From Sulfuritalea sp. (lineage in GTDB: Bacteria; Pseudomonadota; Gammaproteobacteria; Burkholderiales; Rhodocyclaceae), in assembly GCA_022842325.1 (NCBI GenBank), contig JALHPU010000033.1:1-46781 (forward strand): a DNA stretch of 46,781 nt, written 5' to 3'. Positions 21,680 to 30,373 of the stretch are shown here, in pieces. Numbering within the stretch: the first letter of the stretch is position 1; each line of letters opens with the position of its first letter. The notes below the pieces were generated by a model that did no database searches, was not told where the DNA came from, and was given only the letters and a program-made list of their open reading frames with translations. The translations under genes and the position numbers were made by a program.

Positions 21680-24124
21680 TCACCTTTGCAGCCGCAGCGA
21701 GTTGGTGACCACCGATACCGAACTCATGGCCATCGCCGCCGCCGCGATCATCGGGTTCAGCCGCCCGGCGGCCGCGACCGGAATCGCGACGACGTTGTAG
21801 CCCAGCGCCCAGAACAGGTTCTGGCGGATGATGCCCATGGTCCGCCGCGAAAGTTCGATGCCGCCGGCGACGCGCGCGATGTCGCCGCCGACCAGGGTGA
21901 TGTCGGCCGATTCGACCGCGATGTCGGCGCCGCCGCCGATGGCGAAGCCGACGTTGGCCGCCGCCAGCGCCGGTGCGTCGTTGATGCCATCGCCGATCAT
22001 GCCGACACGGCGGCCTTCGGCTTGCAGCGCGCGGACCAGTTCCAGCTTGTCGCCCGGCGTGGCCCGCGCGATGACGCGATCGATGCCGACCTGGCGCGCG
22101 ATGTGGTTGGCGACCGCCTCGACGTCGCCCGTCGCCATCACGGTTTGCAGGCCGAGACGGTGCAGCAGCGCGATGGCTTCCTTCGCTCCCGCGCGCGCTT
22201 GATCGGCAATGGCGAACAGCGCGACGCAGGCGCCACCGATGGCGACATACACCGGGGTCTTGCCCTGCTCGGCCCAGACCCGGGCCTGATCCTGTTGCGC
22301 ACTGTAGTCGATGCCGGCGGCATCGAGCAGCGTGGCGTTGCCGACCAGGATTTCCTCGCGTTTCCTGCCCTTGGCGCGTGCCCGCACACCGTGACCGGGC
22401 GCTGCCTCGAAATCGAAAGTCGGCGCTGGCGCGACGGCGCGCGCGCGGCACCAGGCGCTGATGGCGCGCGCCAGGAAGTGTTCGGAGTGCGCCTCGACGC
22501 CGGCGACCAGCGCCAGGATGCGCGCTTCGTCCTGCCCTTCGAGCAGCAGGAAATCGGTCACCGCCGGCTTGCCCTCGGTAATGGTGCCGGTCTTGTCGAA
22601 CACCAGAGTGTTCAGCGTCGCAGCCGTTTCCAGCGCCTCGCCATTCCTGATGTAGATGCCGCGCCGCGCCGCCTGGCCGGTACCGACCATGATCGCGGTC
22701 GGCGTCGCCAGTCCCAGCGCGCAGGGGCAGGCGATCAGCAGCACCGCGACGGAATGCGCCAGCGCGCGCGAGGCCGGATGCCCGGCCATCAGCCAGCCGG
22801 CCAGGGTCAGGCCGCCGATGCCGGCCACCGCCGGCACGAAGCGCGCCGAGATGCGGTCGGCGAGCTTCTGCACGGGGAGCTTGCTGCCTTGCGCATGATC
22901 GACCAGCTTGACGATGCCCGACAGCACCGTGTCGCCACCCACCGCCGTGACGCGCATGACGAAGCCGCCGTTGCCGTTGATGCAGCCGCCGACCACGGCA
23001 TCGCCGACGCCCTTCGACACCGGCAGCGATTCGCCGGTGAGCATGGATTCGTCGAGGCTCGATGCGCCCTCTTCCACCACGCCGTCGGTCGGCACCTTGT
23101 CGCCGGGACGCACGCGCAGGCGGTCGCCAAGCAGCACGTCGTCGATGGCGACGGTCTCGTCGGCGCTTTCGGTGACACGGATCGCCGTTTCCGGCTGCAG
23201 CTCGATCAGCTTGCGGATCGCCTCGGAGGCCTTGCCCTTGGCGCGCTCTTCCATGTAGCGGCCGCCGAGGACGAAGGCGACGATGGCCGCCGCCGATTCG
23301 AAATAGACGTGGTGATGCATGCGCGCCACGCCGGGAATGCTGTAGAGATACGCGGCGCCGGCGCCCATCGCAATCAGCGTGTCCATGTTGGCTTCGCGCT
23401 GCTTCGCCAGCGACCAGGCCTTCCTGAAGATCTCGCTGCCGCTGCCGAACACGACTGCGGTCGACAGGCCGAGTTCGACCAGGCGCAGCACCGGCGAACG
23501 GTGCATCAGCATGCCGGAGAGCATCACCGGTGCGGTCAGCAGCGCGGCCTGGATCAGACGCTTCTTCGCATCGGCCAGGCGCGCCTTTTCGCGCTCGACA
23601 ATCAGGCGGCGCTGCGCCAGCGTGTCCATCGGTCGTGCCTCGTAGCCGAGCCGCTTGACCGAGGCAAACAGCTCCTCGCGCGGCAGATAACCCTTGACCG
23701 TGACCGTGCCGGCGGCGAAATTCACCGCCGCCGAATCAACGCGCGGGTCGCGCTGCAGCTTCATCTCGATCAGCAGCGCGCAGGAGGCGCAGGTCATGCC
23801 TTCGACGGCAGCATTGCATTCCAGCGTCGGACCGTCGACAGCTTCCGGAGACGCCGGTACGGATTCAGGAGTCGGCGCTGGCGCAACGGCGGTATTGCCG
23901 ATCACGGTGTCGACGATCGCCAGCAGGCGTTCTTCGGAAGCCTGTGCCGGATCGTAATGCAGCGTCACCGAGCCGATCTGCGCCACGGCCCGTACGTCCT
24001 TCACAGCACTGTGTTTCCTCAGCAGGATTTCGAGGATGTAGCAGCGCTCGGGCTGCTTCGCCAGCGCCGGTGCGACGAGGCGGACGCGGCGCGAGAGGCG
24101 ATGAACGACACGAAAGTTTTTCAC
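21680..24124 (-). CDS. Copper-translocating P1B-type ATPase
   Basis: An 814-residue ATPase. Order: a Cys-less HMA-like domain (about 1-75), a true HMA domain with GMTCASC (about 105-111), membrane helices, the actuator motif MLTGESLP, the channel motif CPC in LIACPCALG, phosphorylation motif DKTGT, nucleotide domain with SEHFLARAI, and the hinge GDGINDAP. This is a Cu(I) exporter or CcoI-like supplier for periplasmic cuproenzymes. The start is GTG, overlapping the upstream stop (GTGA). Two copies of the dispersed repeat lie within it, encoding AVAPAPT both in the linker between the two HMA domains and in the nucleotide domain near [15 protein letters not shown]. Confidence 0.95.
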   Translation of the reverse strand: MKNFRVVHRLSRRVRLVAPALAKQPERCYILEILLRKHSAVKDVRAVAQIGSVTLHYDPAQASEERLLAIVDTVIGNTAVAPAPTPESVPASPEAVDGPTLECNAAVEGMTCASCALLIEMKLQRDPRVDSAAVNFAAGTVTVKGYLPREELFASVKRLGYEARPMDTLAQRRLIVEREKARLADAKKRLIQAALLTAPVMLSGMLMHRSPVLRLVELGLSTAVVFGSGSEIFRKAWSLAKQREANMDTLIAMGAGAAYLYSIPGVARMHHHVYFESAAAIVAFVLGGRYMEERAKGKASEAIRKLIELQPETAIRVTESADETVAIDDVLLGDRLRVRPGDKVPTDGVVEEGASSLDESMLTGESLPVSKGVGDAVVGGCINGNGGFVMRVTAVGGDTVLSGIVKLVDHAQGSKLPVQKLADRISARFVPAVAGIGGLTLAGWLMAGHPASRALAHSVAVLLIACPCALGLATPTAIMVGTGQAARRGIYIRNGEALETAATLNTLVFDKTGTITEGKPAVTDFLLLEGQDEARILALVAGVEAHSEHFLARAISAWCRARAVAPAPTFDFEAAPGHGVRARAKGRKREEILVGNATLLDAAGIDYSAQQDQARVWAEQGKTPVYVAIGGACVALFAIADQARAGAKEAIALLHRLGLQTVMATGDVEAVANHIARQVGIDRVIARATPGDKLELVRALQAEGRRVGMIGDGINDAPALAAANVGFAIGGGADIAVESADITLVGGDIARVAGGIELSRRTMGIIRQNLFWALGYNVVAIPVAAAGRLNPMIAAAAMAMSSVSVVTNSLRLQR
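22415..22439 (+). repeat. Dispersed 25-bp repeat, copy 4
   Basis: GAAAGTCGGCGCTGGCG, two bases, then ACGGCG: the full majority form. It lies antisense within the ATPase gene, encoding APAPTF in the nucleotide-binding domain. Confidence 0.75.
23867..23891 (+). repeat. Dispersed 25-bp repeat, copy 5
   Basis: AGGAGTCGGCGCTGGCG, two bases, then ACGGCG. It is antisense in the ATPase gene and encodes VAPAPTP in the linker between the N-terminal domains. Confidence 0.72.
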
Positions 24125-24783
24125 GTCGGTTCGATGGCCACCGGCTTCGCGGCCTCGGCGGCTATCGACTTGCGATAGCGCACCAGCAGGAACATCAGAT
24201 AGAAGACCGTCAGCCAGGCATTGGCATGCTTGACCGGATCTTTCAGCCAGCGCTGGCTGATGAGCTCCCAATGCACCTTGACCAGGTAGAACGCGACCAG
24301 GTCGTTGAGGAAATTGATGATGGCCTTTTCCGTCAGCGCATTGGCCAGCATGGGTTGCAGCTTGGCCTGCAGGCTGCCGGACGGAGCCTTCGGCTGGCGC
24401 AGGACTTCGATGCGCCGGCGCAGTTGGTCGACGGCGCGCCGAACCTGGCGCGCGGCGTCCTGCAGCGCCGGCGTCACCTGCGCGGCCAACGGTGCGGCGG
24501 CAGCGGGTGCGCTGCCCGCCTCCCCTTCCGGCAGTACGTGCAGGCAGCCCTTGAGTGCCCGCGCCACGTCGGCGGCGGTGCAGACATGGGCATCGAAGCT
24601 CACCGCCAGGCGGCGCGGCGCGGCGTAGAAGCTCACTCGATAGACCCCTGCCACCTGCCGCAGGGCAGCGTCGAAGGCAATCGCAGCCGTCGGATGGCAG
24701 ATCTCGGCCGGCAGTTCGAGACGCAGGTAGCCCGCCTCGCGATGGCGGACGACGATGCGTCGCGCCAGATCGTCGGCATTCAT
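24121..24783 (-). CDS. HMA-like membrane protein upstream of the copper ATPase
   Basis: A 220-residue protein. The first 75 residues form a ferredoxin-like HMA-type fold without the CxxC metal site ([21 protein letters not shown]). An Ala-rich linker and a basic helix follow ([19 protein letters not shown]). The C-terminal part has a hydrophobic helix ([12 protein letters not shown]). It looks like a degenerate partner of the ATPase N-terminal domain, perhaps a regulatory or scaffold subunit. The TGA overlaps the GTG of the ATPase gene. Confidence 0.75.
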   Translation of the reverse strand: MNADDLARRIVVRHREAGYLRLELPAEICHPTAAIAFDAALRQVAGVYRVSFYAAPRRLAVSFDAHVCTAADVARALKGCLHVLPEGEAGSAPAAAAPLAAQVTPALQDAARQVRRAVDQLRRRIEVLRQPKAPSGSLQAKLQPMLANALTEKAIINFLNDLVAFYLVKVHWELISQRWLKDPVKHANAWLTVFYLMFLLVRYRKSIAAEAAKPVAIEPT

Positions 24784-24793
24784 GGCGTCGGGC

Positions 24794-25168
24794 TCAGGTC
24801 GCGGCGTCGGCGCCCGGCTCGGTCGCGGGAGCCGCGGCAGCGGGGGCAGCAGCAGCCTGCGCTTCGGTCTCCTTCGCTTCGGCCACCAGGTCATCGAGGT
24901 TCTCGCGCTGCTGCATGACGAAATCCTTGCCCATGCCAATGGCCTTGGACACGGCCAGCACGATTTCCTTCTCGTGCTTGTGCAGCAGGTAACCGACCGC
25001 GATGCCGCCGGCAATCCCGCCCGCCAGCAACAGCAGCGGATTGCGCAACAAACCCTGACCGACCAGCGCGCGCGTCGCGGCATAGCCGGTAGCCGCCACC
25101 ATGGCACCCTTGGCCACGGGATGGCTCATCATGCCCGCGCCCTGCTTCATCATTTCTGCATTCATCAT
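24794..25168 (-). CDS. Small Met-rich membrane protein
   Basis: A 124-residue protein with a Met-rich N-terminus (MMNAEMMKQGAGMM), which is a plausible copper site, one Gly-rich transmembrane segment (LLLLAGGIAGGIAVGYLL, about 48-66), an amphipathic helix and an Ala/Pro-rich end. AAGGAG is placed 7 bases before the ATG. It resembles membrane proteins of unknown function beside copper ATPases. It forms an operon with the genes on both sides. Confidence 0.7.
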   Translation of the reverse strand: MMNAEMMKQGAGMMSHPVAKGAMVAATGYAATRALVGQGLLRNPLLLLAGGIAGGIAVGYLLHKHEKEIVLAVSKAIGMGKDFVMQQRENLDDLVAEAKETEAQAAAAPAAAAPATEPGADAAT

Positions 25169-25194
25169 TTTTGGCTCCTTCGAATACGCACTGA

Positions 25195-25374
25195 TCAATT
25201 ATCGACAGTTCTGTCGGGGGATTCTTTGATCTCGTACAACATCTGGTAAATCCCCTTGCAGCCTTCACAACAGAAGAGGAAGGTTCTTTGCGGCGTCACC
25301 AGTGCAAAGGGCTTGGTCCCGACCGAGAGGGTGCACAAGTCGCAGGGCGCCTTCGGGTCGATAGTCGCGGTCAT
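25195..25374 (-). CDS. Small metal-binding-type protein (CxxC ... CCxGC)
   Basis: A 59-residue protein with CDLC near residue 11 and FCCEGCKGIY near 34. This pattern is that of the N-terminal metal-binding domain of CcoI/FixI-type ATPases, here a stand-alone protein. It probably binds Cu(I) or Zn(II) in the cytoplasm. Its ATG overlaps the TGA of the TlpA-like gene (ATGA), and its stop lies 26 bases before the Met-rich protein gene, which supports expression in the operon. Confidence 0.75.
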   Translation of the reverse strand: MTATIDPKAPCDLCTLSVGTKPFALVTPQRTFLFCCEGCKGIYQMLYEIKESPDRTVDN

Positions 25375-25865
25375 TTGAGTATTTCCAGCGCGGCGCGCTC
25401 GAAGCTTGCCTCGTCGGCCTCGCCGATCAGCTTGGCGCGCACCACGCCTTTGGCATCGACGAAATAGGTCGTCGGCAGGCCGACCACGCCGTAGCGTTTG
25501 GCGATTGCGGAATCCTCGTCCATCAGCGCCGGGTAGCTCACACCGAGTTTTGTCATGAATTCAGTGACGGTCTTCCTGTCCTGGCCGGCATTGATCGCAA
25601 TGACGTCCAGCCCGCGCGGCTTGAGACGCTGGTAGACCTTCTCGATGTCCTTCATCTCGCCTTCGCAATACTTGCACCAGTCGGCCCAGAAGCGGATCAC
25701 CAGCGGCTTGCCGGCCCAGGCGGCAGGAAATTGCGCGGGCGTGCCGTCGGCGCGCACGGTCTCGAAGCGCGGCGCGCTGTCGCCGATGTTGAGTTTGGCC
25801 TGCGGCTTGTCGCTGCCGCAGGCAGTCAGCAGCAGTATCGACAACGCGGCAATCAGGATTCGCAT
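25371..25865 (-). CDS. TlpA-like thioredoxin lipoprotein
   Basis: A 164-residue redoxin anchored through a lipobox (LLTAC, Cys16). The active site is WADWCKYC (about 69-76), and the cis-Pro is in VGLPTTYF. Family members reduce cysteines of Sco and CuA proteins or apocytochromes in the periplasm. It is linked to the Cys-containing membrane protein upstream (the start and stop overlap by one base) and to the small CCxGC gene downstream, so it is part of the copper/redox operon. Confidence 0.9.
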   Translation of the reverse strand: MRILIAALSILLLTACGSDKPQAKLNIGDSAPRFETVRADGTPAQFPAAWAGKPLVIRFWADWCKYCEGEMKDIEKVYQRLKPRGLDVIAINAGQDRKTVTEFMTKLGVSYPALMDEDSAIAKRYGVVGLPTTYFVDAKGVVRAKLIGEADEASFERAALEILK

Positions 25866-26878
25866 CAGTGCTCCAACAAGATCAAGCGGGATTGCCAGAT
25901 CATCGCGGTGGCGATTGCGACGGTCAAGGCGAAGCCGTTGGCCGCGATGGCGGCGAGAGTGCGCGAGAAGCCCGGCACGATGACGCGCAGGCTTTCGATG
26001 CGCGCGAAGGGTTGCACCGCGCCGGCCGCAAGCCCCGCTGCCGTGGCGGCGAACAGCGGCACATACAGCCAGTAACCCTGGTAGCCGTATTCGGGCTTGA
26101 GGATGCAGAACGGGCAATGATGGTTCGGGTGCTCGTAGATGTAGAGCGAGACGAAGGACAGGATGCCGGCGATGGTCGCGGCGAAGGCCAGCAGGCTCGC
26201 CGCCGCCAGCGGATAGGCGGATGCGCTGCCCTTGCCGCCGCGATAGCCGTGCCACGCCGCCAGCGCAATCGTGGCGCCGAGGCTGCCGTAGAACAGCCAC
26301 ATCGCAGACAGCGGCGGCAGGGCCGAGGCCTCGGCCGCCAGCGTCGGACTGCCCTCCGAAAACAGGCTGCCGCAGCACGAGGTGATGACGTCGGCCTTGA
26401 GGCCGAGGAAATATTGCAGCTCGATCCAGCCGCTCGCCACCAAGAGCGGCGCCAGCAGAAGCAGCAGCGCGTACTTGATGCGCACCAGCGGGTAGTCGCG
26501 GGCGCGACTGTCGACGTGGTTGATCGCCAGCCACATCGCGGCGAGGAAGAACACGGCGATCTTGGCATTCAGCGCCGGAAAGCCGAAGGCATTGACATTC
26601 AGGGTGCCCACCGCGCACATGGCGCCGACGAACATGCCCGACATCTTCTCGGCATTGAAGACGAACAGCAGCACGGCGGCGAGCTGCAGGGCGAGGACGA
26701 AAGTCAGCAGCGTCGAAAACAGGTAAGTGCGGCGTTCGAGTTGCAACTGGCGTTCGCTGCCGCTCCTGATGTCCCAGCGCCGGATCACTTCCAGCGCGAA
26801 CGGCGCGCTCGCCACCAGCGCCAGCACGCACAGCGCGGAGGCCAGCAGGAGCGCAATGATCGCAGGCTGGAACAGCAT
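25865..26878 (-). CDS. Polytopic membrane protein with conserved Cys motifs, unknown function
   Basis: A 337-residue protein with about eight transmembrane helices. I do not recognise a characterised family. Notable features: SCCGSLFSEGSP in a central loop (about 168-179), and HHCPFCILKPEYGYQGYW (about 252-269), a paired His/Cys site that looks like a redox or metal centre near the membrane surface. It lies between the ABC ATPase and the TlpA-like thioredoxin, so it may pass electrons or metal together with TlpA. The role is inferred from context only. Confidence 0.75.
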   Translation of the reverse strand: MLFQPAIIALLLASALCVLALVASAPFALEVIRRWDIRSGSERQLQLERRTYLFSTLLTFVLALQLAAVLLFVFNAEKMSGMFVGAMCAVGTLNVNAFGFPALNAKIAVFFLAAMWLAINHVDSRARDYPLVRIKYALLLLLAPLLVASGWIELQYFLGLKADVITSCCGSLFSEGSPTLAAEASALPPLSAMWLFYGSLGATIALAAWHGYRGGKGSASAYPLAAASLLAFAATIAGILSFVSLYIYEHPNHHCPFCILKPEYGYQGYWLYVPLFAATAAGLAAGAVQPFARIESLRVIVPGFSRTLAAIAANGFALTVAIATAMIWQSRLILLEH

Positions 26879-26880
26879 GG

Positions 26881-27558
26881 CTAGTGCTCGTCGATCAGTT
26901 TTCCGTCGCGCATGTCGATCACGCGCTGCACCACGTCGGATTCGACCACCAGCGGATCGTGGCTGGTGAGCAGGATGGTGCGGCCCTGAGCGGCAAGGCT
27001 TTCGAGGATGCCCATGAATTCGCCTGCCAGATGGGTGTCGAGGTTGGCGGTCGGCTCGTCGGCAATCACCAGTTCGGGGTCGTTGATCAGGGCGCGGCAG
27101 ATCGCCACGCGCTGCTGCTCACCGCCGGAGAGCCATTCCACTTTCGCATTGCGGCGGTGGCCGAGCTTGAGGCCGGCCAGCAATTCCTCGGCGCGTTCCA
27201 GCAATTCGCGGCGCGGGCGCCCGGTCGGATAAGCCGGCAGGATGATGTTGTCCAGCGCCGTGAGGCCCTTGATCAGGTTGAACTGCTGGAAGATGAAGCC
27301 GAAGCGCTTGCGGCGGATCTCGGTCAGGAAGCGCTCGGGCAGGCCCGAGATGTCCTCGCCTTCCAGGCGCACACGGCCCTCGGTCGGCCGCGCCAGGCAG
27401 CCGACGATGGTCAGCAGGGTGGTCTTGCCCGAGCCGCTCGGGCCGCGCAAGGCAGTGACCTTGTTGGCCTCGATGCTCAGGTCGATGCCGTCGAGCGCCC
27501 AGTACTCGTTGTCATGGCCCTGGTTGAAGGCCTTGCGGATGGCGAGGAGTTCGATCAT
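26881..27558 (-). CDS. LolD/MacB-type ABC transporter ATPase
   Basis: A 225-residue ATPase. Walker [10 protein letters not shown] (about 39-47), Q-loop QQFNL, signature LSGGEQQRV, Walker [13 protein letters not shown] and H-loop SHDP are all intact. The family powers MacB/LolC/FtsX-type permeases that act on lipoproteins, peptides or the envelope. The partner permease gene lies upstream, separated by 357 bases of palindromic elements. Downstream genes for the Cys-rich membrane protein and thioredoxin follow within 2 bases. Confidence 0.94.
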   Translation of the reverse strand: MIELLAIRKAFNQGHDNEYWALDGIDLSIEANKVTALRGPSGSGKTTLLTIVGCLARPTEGRVRLEGEDISGLPERFLTEIRRKRFGFIFQQFNLIKGLTALDNIILPAYPTGRPRRELLERAEELLAGLKLGHRRNAKVEWLSGGEQQRVAICRALINDPELVIADEPTANLDTHLAGEFMGILESLAAQGRTILLTSHDPLVVESDVVQRVIDMRDGKLIDEH

Positions 27559-27640
27559 CTTCGTTGGCCCGCAATGCAGGGCACTCGCGATGGGTGAAAT
27601 GCGTCGTTGGCCGACGGTCTGCGCGCGCCGAGGACAGCGG

Positions 27641-27714
27641 GTGTCCCACTCCGTCCATGTCCCCCGTCGCGGGCTCCGCCCGCTCCTCCTCCTTTACTTA
27701 CCGGAGTGGGACAC
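27641..27714 (+). repeat. Structured palindromic element 1
   Basis: The outer arms GTGTCCCACTCCG and CGGAGTGGGACAC (13 bp, perfect) enclose CATGTCCCCCGTC, an inner hairpin GCGGGC-TCC-GCCCGC (27669-27683) and the stretch CTCCTCCTTTACTT. Element 2 has the same unpaired blocks but different, still complementary stems. Confidence 0.75.
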
Positions 27715-27775
27715 CCCCCATCCTTGGCGGGATATGTTTGTGCCTTGCAACCGAAAAACTGCACCGGCGTCACCG

Positions 27776-27881
27776 GATCGGGAGGGTGGGGCGTTCTGCG
27801 CAGCGAAGTAAAGAAGGAGGCGGCGCCCGCAGGGCGCCGACGGATGACATGAGCAGCGCAGAACGCCCCGCCCTCCCGATC
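27776..27881 (-). repeat. Structured palindromic element 2
   Basis: The outer arms (27776-27801 and 27856-27881) pair over 26 bases with a single G-T wobble. Read on the minus strand the interior is CATGTCATCCGTC, the inner hairpin GGCGCCC-TGC-GGGCGCC and CTCCTTCTTTACTT. This is the same plan as element 1 in the opposite orientation. Confidence 0.75.
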
Positions 27882-27915
27882 CTGCTCCAGAGATGACCCC
27901 GTGTTCTGTTTCATC

Positions 27916-29061
27916 TCACCCACGCATCACCGAATCCGGGTCGGTGATCGCTGCCCTCCAGATCGGCACCAGCACTGCCGCCGCGTAGGGCACGACGGTG
28001 AAGAAGAACAGCGTCGCTACCTGCAGGCCGTCGATCTGCGGCGTCAGCTGGAAGCGCGGATAGAGCACGGCCCAGCCCTTCAGCACCGGCTCGAACAGCG
28101 AGGCGGCGAAGTGGAAGACATGCACATAGGCGGCGACGAAGCCGGCGAGGAAGGCTGTCAGCGAAATCAGCAGGCCTTCCCAGAACTTCATCTTGATGAT
28201 GTCGCCGGTTTCCCAGCCGATCGCCTTGAGGATGCCGATTTCGCGCTTCTCCTCGGCCGAGAGCCCGGAAGCTTTCTCCCAGGCGAGGATGCCGAAGGCC
28301 AGGATCGCGGCGGAAAGCAGCGCCAGCACGATACCTTCGCGCCAGTCGTAGATCGCGGCATAGGTGCGCAGCACCTCGTCGCGCAGGATCGGCCGCGCAT
28401 CGGGCAGCGCGGCGGCCAGCTTCAGGGCGACGTTGCGCACCTCCTGCGGATTGGCCACCGACAGCGCGATGTCGGTGTAATGGCCGGCCGGATAATCGAA
28501 GAAGGCGCGGAAGTTCTGCTCGCTCATCAGCACCAGGTCGGCGCTGACGAGTTCGGAGGCCTGCGGCAGCACGTCGGCGACGATGAAGGTGTGCAGCTTG
28601 CCCGAGTACGAGCGAAAGGAAATGCCGTTGTCTTTGGCGAGACCGCGCGAGCGTTCCAGTGCCGGGCCGACGACGATCTCGCCGGTCGCCGGCGGATTCT
28701 CGGCCGGCACCATGAAGGTGTAGTTGGCCTTGGTTACCGCGTCGTAGTAGTAGCCCCAGAGCCGGCCTTCCATTTTCTGCACGCCGCGCAATCCACGACC
28801 CTGGCCTATCCTTTCCATGTAGCCAGGCGGAATCAGGTCGTGGCGGCCGGCGACCATGCGCTGCACGATCACTTCGGGCGAAGCCGCCAGCACGCGCGCT
28901 GCTTCCTGGCGCAGGGCATGGGTGTAGAGCGTGACCGAAGCCAGCATGAACACCAGCACGGTGTAGACCAGCAGCAAGCCAAGGTTGCGCGCCTTGCGCC
29001 GCGCCAGCGAAGCCAGCGTGAAATCGATCAGGTAGCGCTGCTTTTCCAGCCAGAGCTTCAT
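27916..29061 (-). CDS. FtsX/MacB-like ABC permease
   Basis: A 381-residue permease with an N-terminal helix (LGLLLVYTVLVFMLASVTLY), a periplasmic domain of about 190 residues and three C-terminal helices (about 238-262, 293-315, 345-368), the FtsX layout. The coupling segment EEKREIGILKAIGWETGDII near residue 268 is typical. With the downstream ATPase it forms a transporter of unknown substrate; the surrounding Sco and thioredoxin genes suggest work on a periplasmic copper or redox lipoprotein. Start ATG overlaps the upstream stop (ATGA). Confidence 0.9.
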   Translation of the reverse strand: MKLWLEKQRYLIDFTLASLARRKARNLGLLLVYTVLVFMLASVTLYTHALRQEAARVLAASPEVIVQRMVAGRHDLIPPGYMERIGQGRGLRGVQKMEGRLWGYYYDAVTKANYTFMVPAENPPATGEIVVGPALERSRGLAKDNGISFRSYSGKLHTFIVADVLPQASELVSADLVLMSEQNFRAFFDYPAGHYTDIALSVANPQEVRNVALKLAAALPDARPILRDEVLRTYAAIYDWREGIVLALLSAAILAFGILAWEKASGLSAEEKREIGILKAIGWETGDIIKMKFWEGLLISLTAFLAGFVAAYVHVFHFAASLFEPVLKGWAVLYPRFQLTPQIDGLQVATLFFFTVVPYAAAVLVPIWRAAITDPDSVMRG

Positions 29062-29384
29062 GGTGCCGTACCGCCAGCGCCGACTCTTGAATGGCTTTGC
29101 ACCAGACCCAGCGGCGGTCCGATCAGCGAGCCGGTAGGAAAGTGCTCGAACGCCAGCGGATGATCCTGGAAGGCCGAATGCAGGTCGGCCTGAGACGGAT
29201 GCCGCGTATAGCGCGCCTCGGTAAATAGCGCGAGATCGGTCAGGCGCAACTGAGCCACCAGGCGCGTGCGTTCGGCCTCGTCGGCCCCCGCCGCCGAACG
29301 CAAACGGGCGGCATCGGCAAAGCACAGCGCGAAGGCGCCGATGCCGGCGGCCAGCAGCAACAGGGCACGATCGGCGGGACGCAT
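29058..29384 (-). CDS. Small single-helix membrane protein, unknown function
   Basis: A 108-residue protein with one N-terminal helix (ALLLLAAGIGAFALCFADAA) and a soluble His-containing remainder (FTEARYTRHPSQADLHSAFQDHPLAFEHFP). No family is recognised. The last residues (SRVGAGGTAP) come from a copy of the dispersed repeat, so the natural C-terminus may have been replaced. It is coupled by a one-base overlap to the Sco gene and by ATGA to the permease gene. Confidence 0.65.
   Translation of the reverse strand: MRPADRALLLLAAGIGAFALCFADAARLRSAAGADEAERTRLVAQLRLTDLALFTEARYTRHPSQADLHSAFQDHPLAFEHFPTGSLIGPPLGLVQSHSRVGAGGTAP
29064..29088 (-). repeat. Dispersed 25-bp repeat, copy 6
   Basis: On the minus strand: AAGAGTCGGCGCTGGCG, two bases, ACGGCA. 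It forms the 3' end of the small membrane protein gene and ends 3 bases before the permease start codon. Confidence 0.72.
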
Positions 29385-29971
29385 CACAGCAGCTTGCGCA
29401 CGGACGCCACCACCTTGTCGGTGGCGACGCCCAAAGGCAGCACGTCGGCGAGCTTGCCGTCCGGGCCGATGACGAAGGTCTGGGAGCTGTGATCCACGGC
29501 ATAGCCTCCGTCCGGACGCGGCGGCTGGCGCAGGTAGCCGACGCCGAAGGATTTGGCGATCGCGGCTGTCTCCGCCGCCGTGCCCACGGCGCCGATCATC
29601 GCCGGATGGAAATAGGCGACGTATTCCTTGAGCTTCGCCGGGGTATCCCGCTCGGGATCGACCGAGACCATGATCATCGTTGTCCTTGCGCGCTCCTGCG
29701 GCGTCAGGGCGTTGAGCGCCGCGGCCCCTGCGGCCATCGAGACGGGGCAGACATCGGGGCAATTGACGTAGCCGAAATACAGCAGCAGCACCTTGCCGCG
29801 CAGCGACCTTGTATCGACCGGGCCGGCCGCGCTTTGCAGGACGAAATCGCCGCCATCCGGGCGCGCGACCAGCACCCGCTCTCCCATGCCGGAATCGGAA
29901 CACGCAGTGAGGAGTGCAATGGCGAGAGCCGCGGCAAGGCTGCGCAGCAAGTGGCTCTTCTTGGAGTTCAT
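29384..29971 (-). CDS. Sco/SenC lipoprotein, copper chaperone
   Basis: A 195-residue Sco family lipoprotein (lipobox LLTAC, Cys24). The copper site is GYVNCPDVCP (about 67-76), and the later His is in AVDHSSQ. It begins the tightly packed run Sco, small membrane protein and permease, so its partner is possibly that transporter. GTGAATGA precedes the ATG, with no strong Shine-Dalgarno sequence. Confidence 0.92.
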   Translation of the reverse strand: MNSKKSHLLRSLAAALAIALLTACSDSGMGERVLVARPDGGDFVLQSAAGPVDTRSLRGKVLLLYFGYVNCPDVCPVSMAAGAAALNALTPQERARTTMIMVSVDPERDTPAKLKEYVAYFHPAMIGAVGTAAETAAIAKSFGVGYLRQPPRPDGGYAVDHSSQTFVIGPDGKLADVLPLGVATDKVVASVRKLL

Positions 29972-30072
29972 TTCATTCACGTTTCCGCGGCATTCAGGGC
30001 AGCGGACCCGATGCATCGGACGAACGCCCGCCGGCCTTGGCGGCCGGGTCAGGAAGACGGCGATACGTGCGG

Positions 30073-30255
30073 CTAGACGCGGTTCGCGGCACGCATCAGC
30101 GCACCGCGCAGGGCGATCGTCAAGCTCGAGCCGAGACCAATGCGCTGGGCCACGGCCGGCAGGATGATCAGCGATGCCAGAGCAAAACCCGCGCCGAGCA
30201 GCAAGGAACCCATCTCGCCTTTGCCGGCAGCCGTTTCCTGAGCGTTCTGTGTCAT
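30073..30255 (-). CDS. Small membrane protein
   Basis: A 60-residue protein with one hydrophobic helix (GSLLLGAGFALASLIILPAVA) and a basic C-terminus. It has no known family. GGGAG lies 8 bases before the ATG. An FNR/Dnr-type box is about 105 bases upstream, so it may head the Sco/ABC operon. Confidence 0.6.
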   Translation of the reverse strand: MTQNAQETAAGKGEMGSLLLGAGFALASLIILPAVAQRIGLGSSLTIALRGALMRAANRV

Positions 30256-30359
30256 CGGGCATCTCCCTCGGTTCGATTTGCGGATGGGGAATCATAGAAC
30301 TCTGCAACCGGGTCCCCATGCGACATAGTGTCGCAGTCGGGGCGGATTCTTCAGTCGAA

Positions 30360-30373
30360 TTGATCCGCGTCAA
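30360..30373. promoter_or_regulatory. FNR/Dnr-type box upstream of the Sco/ABC operon
   Basis: TTGATCCGCGTCAA fits TTGAT-N4-(A/G)TCAA. It overlaps the end of nirJ and lies 105 bases before the small membrane protein gene at 30255. Confidence 0.6.

Larger units (their letters stand above)
27559..27915. other. Gap inside an ABC operon filled by two structured elements
   Basis: This 357-base stretch splits the permease gene from its ATPase gene and holds no credible gene. It contains two large palindromic elements in opposite orientation, listed separately. The reading frames across it are repetitive and low in typical codon use. Confidence 0.7.

Noticed and set aside
23157..23182. GTCGGCGCTTTCGGTGACACGG as a repeat copy in the ATPase gene
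   Set aside because: The core is interrupted and the encoded residues match the usual ATPase sequence, so a chance partial match is more likely.
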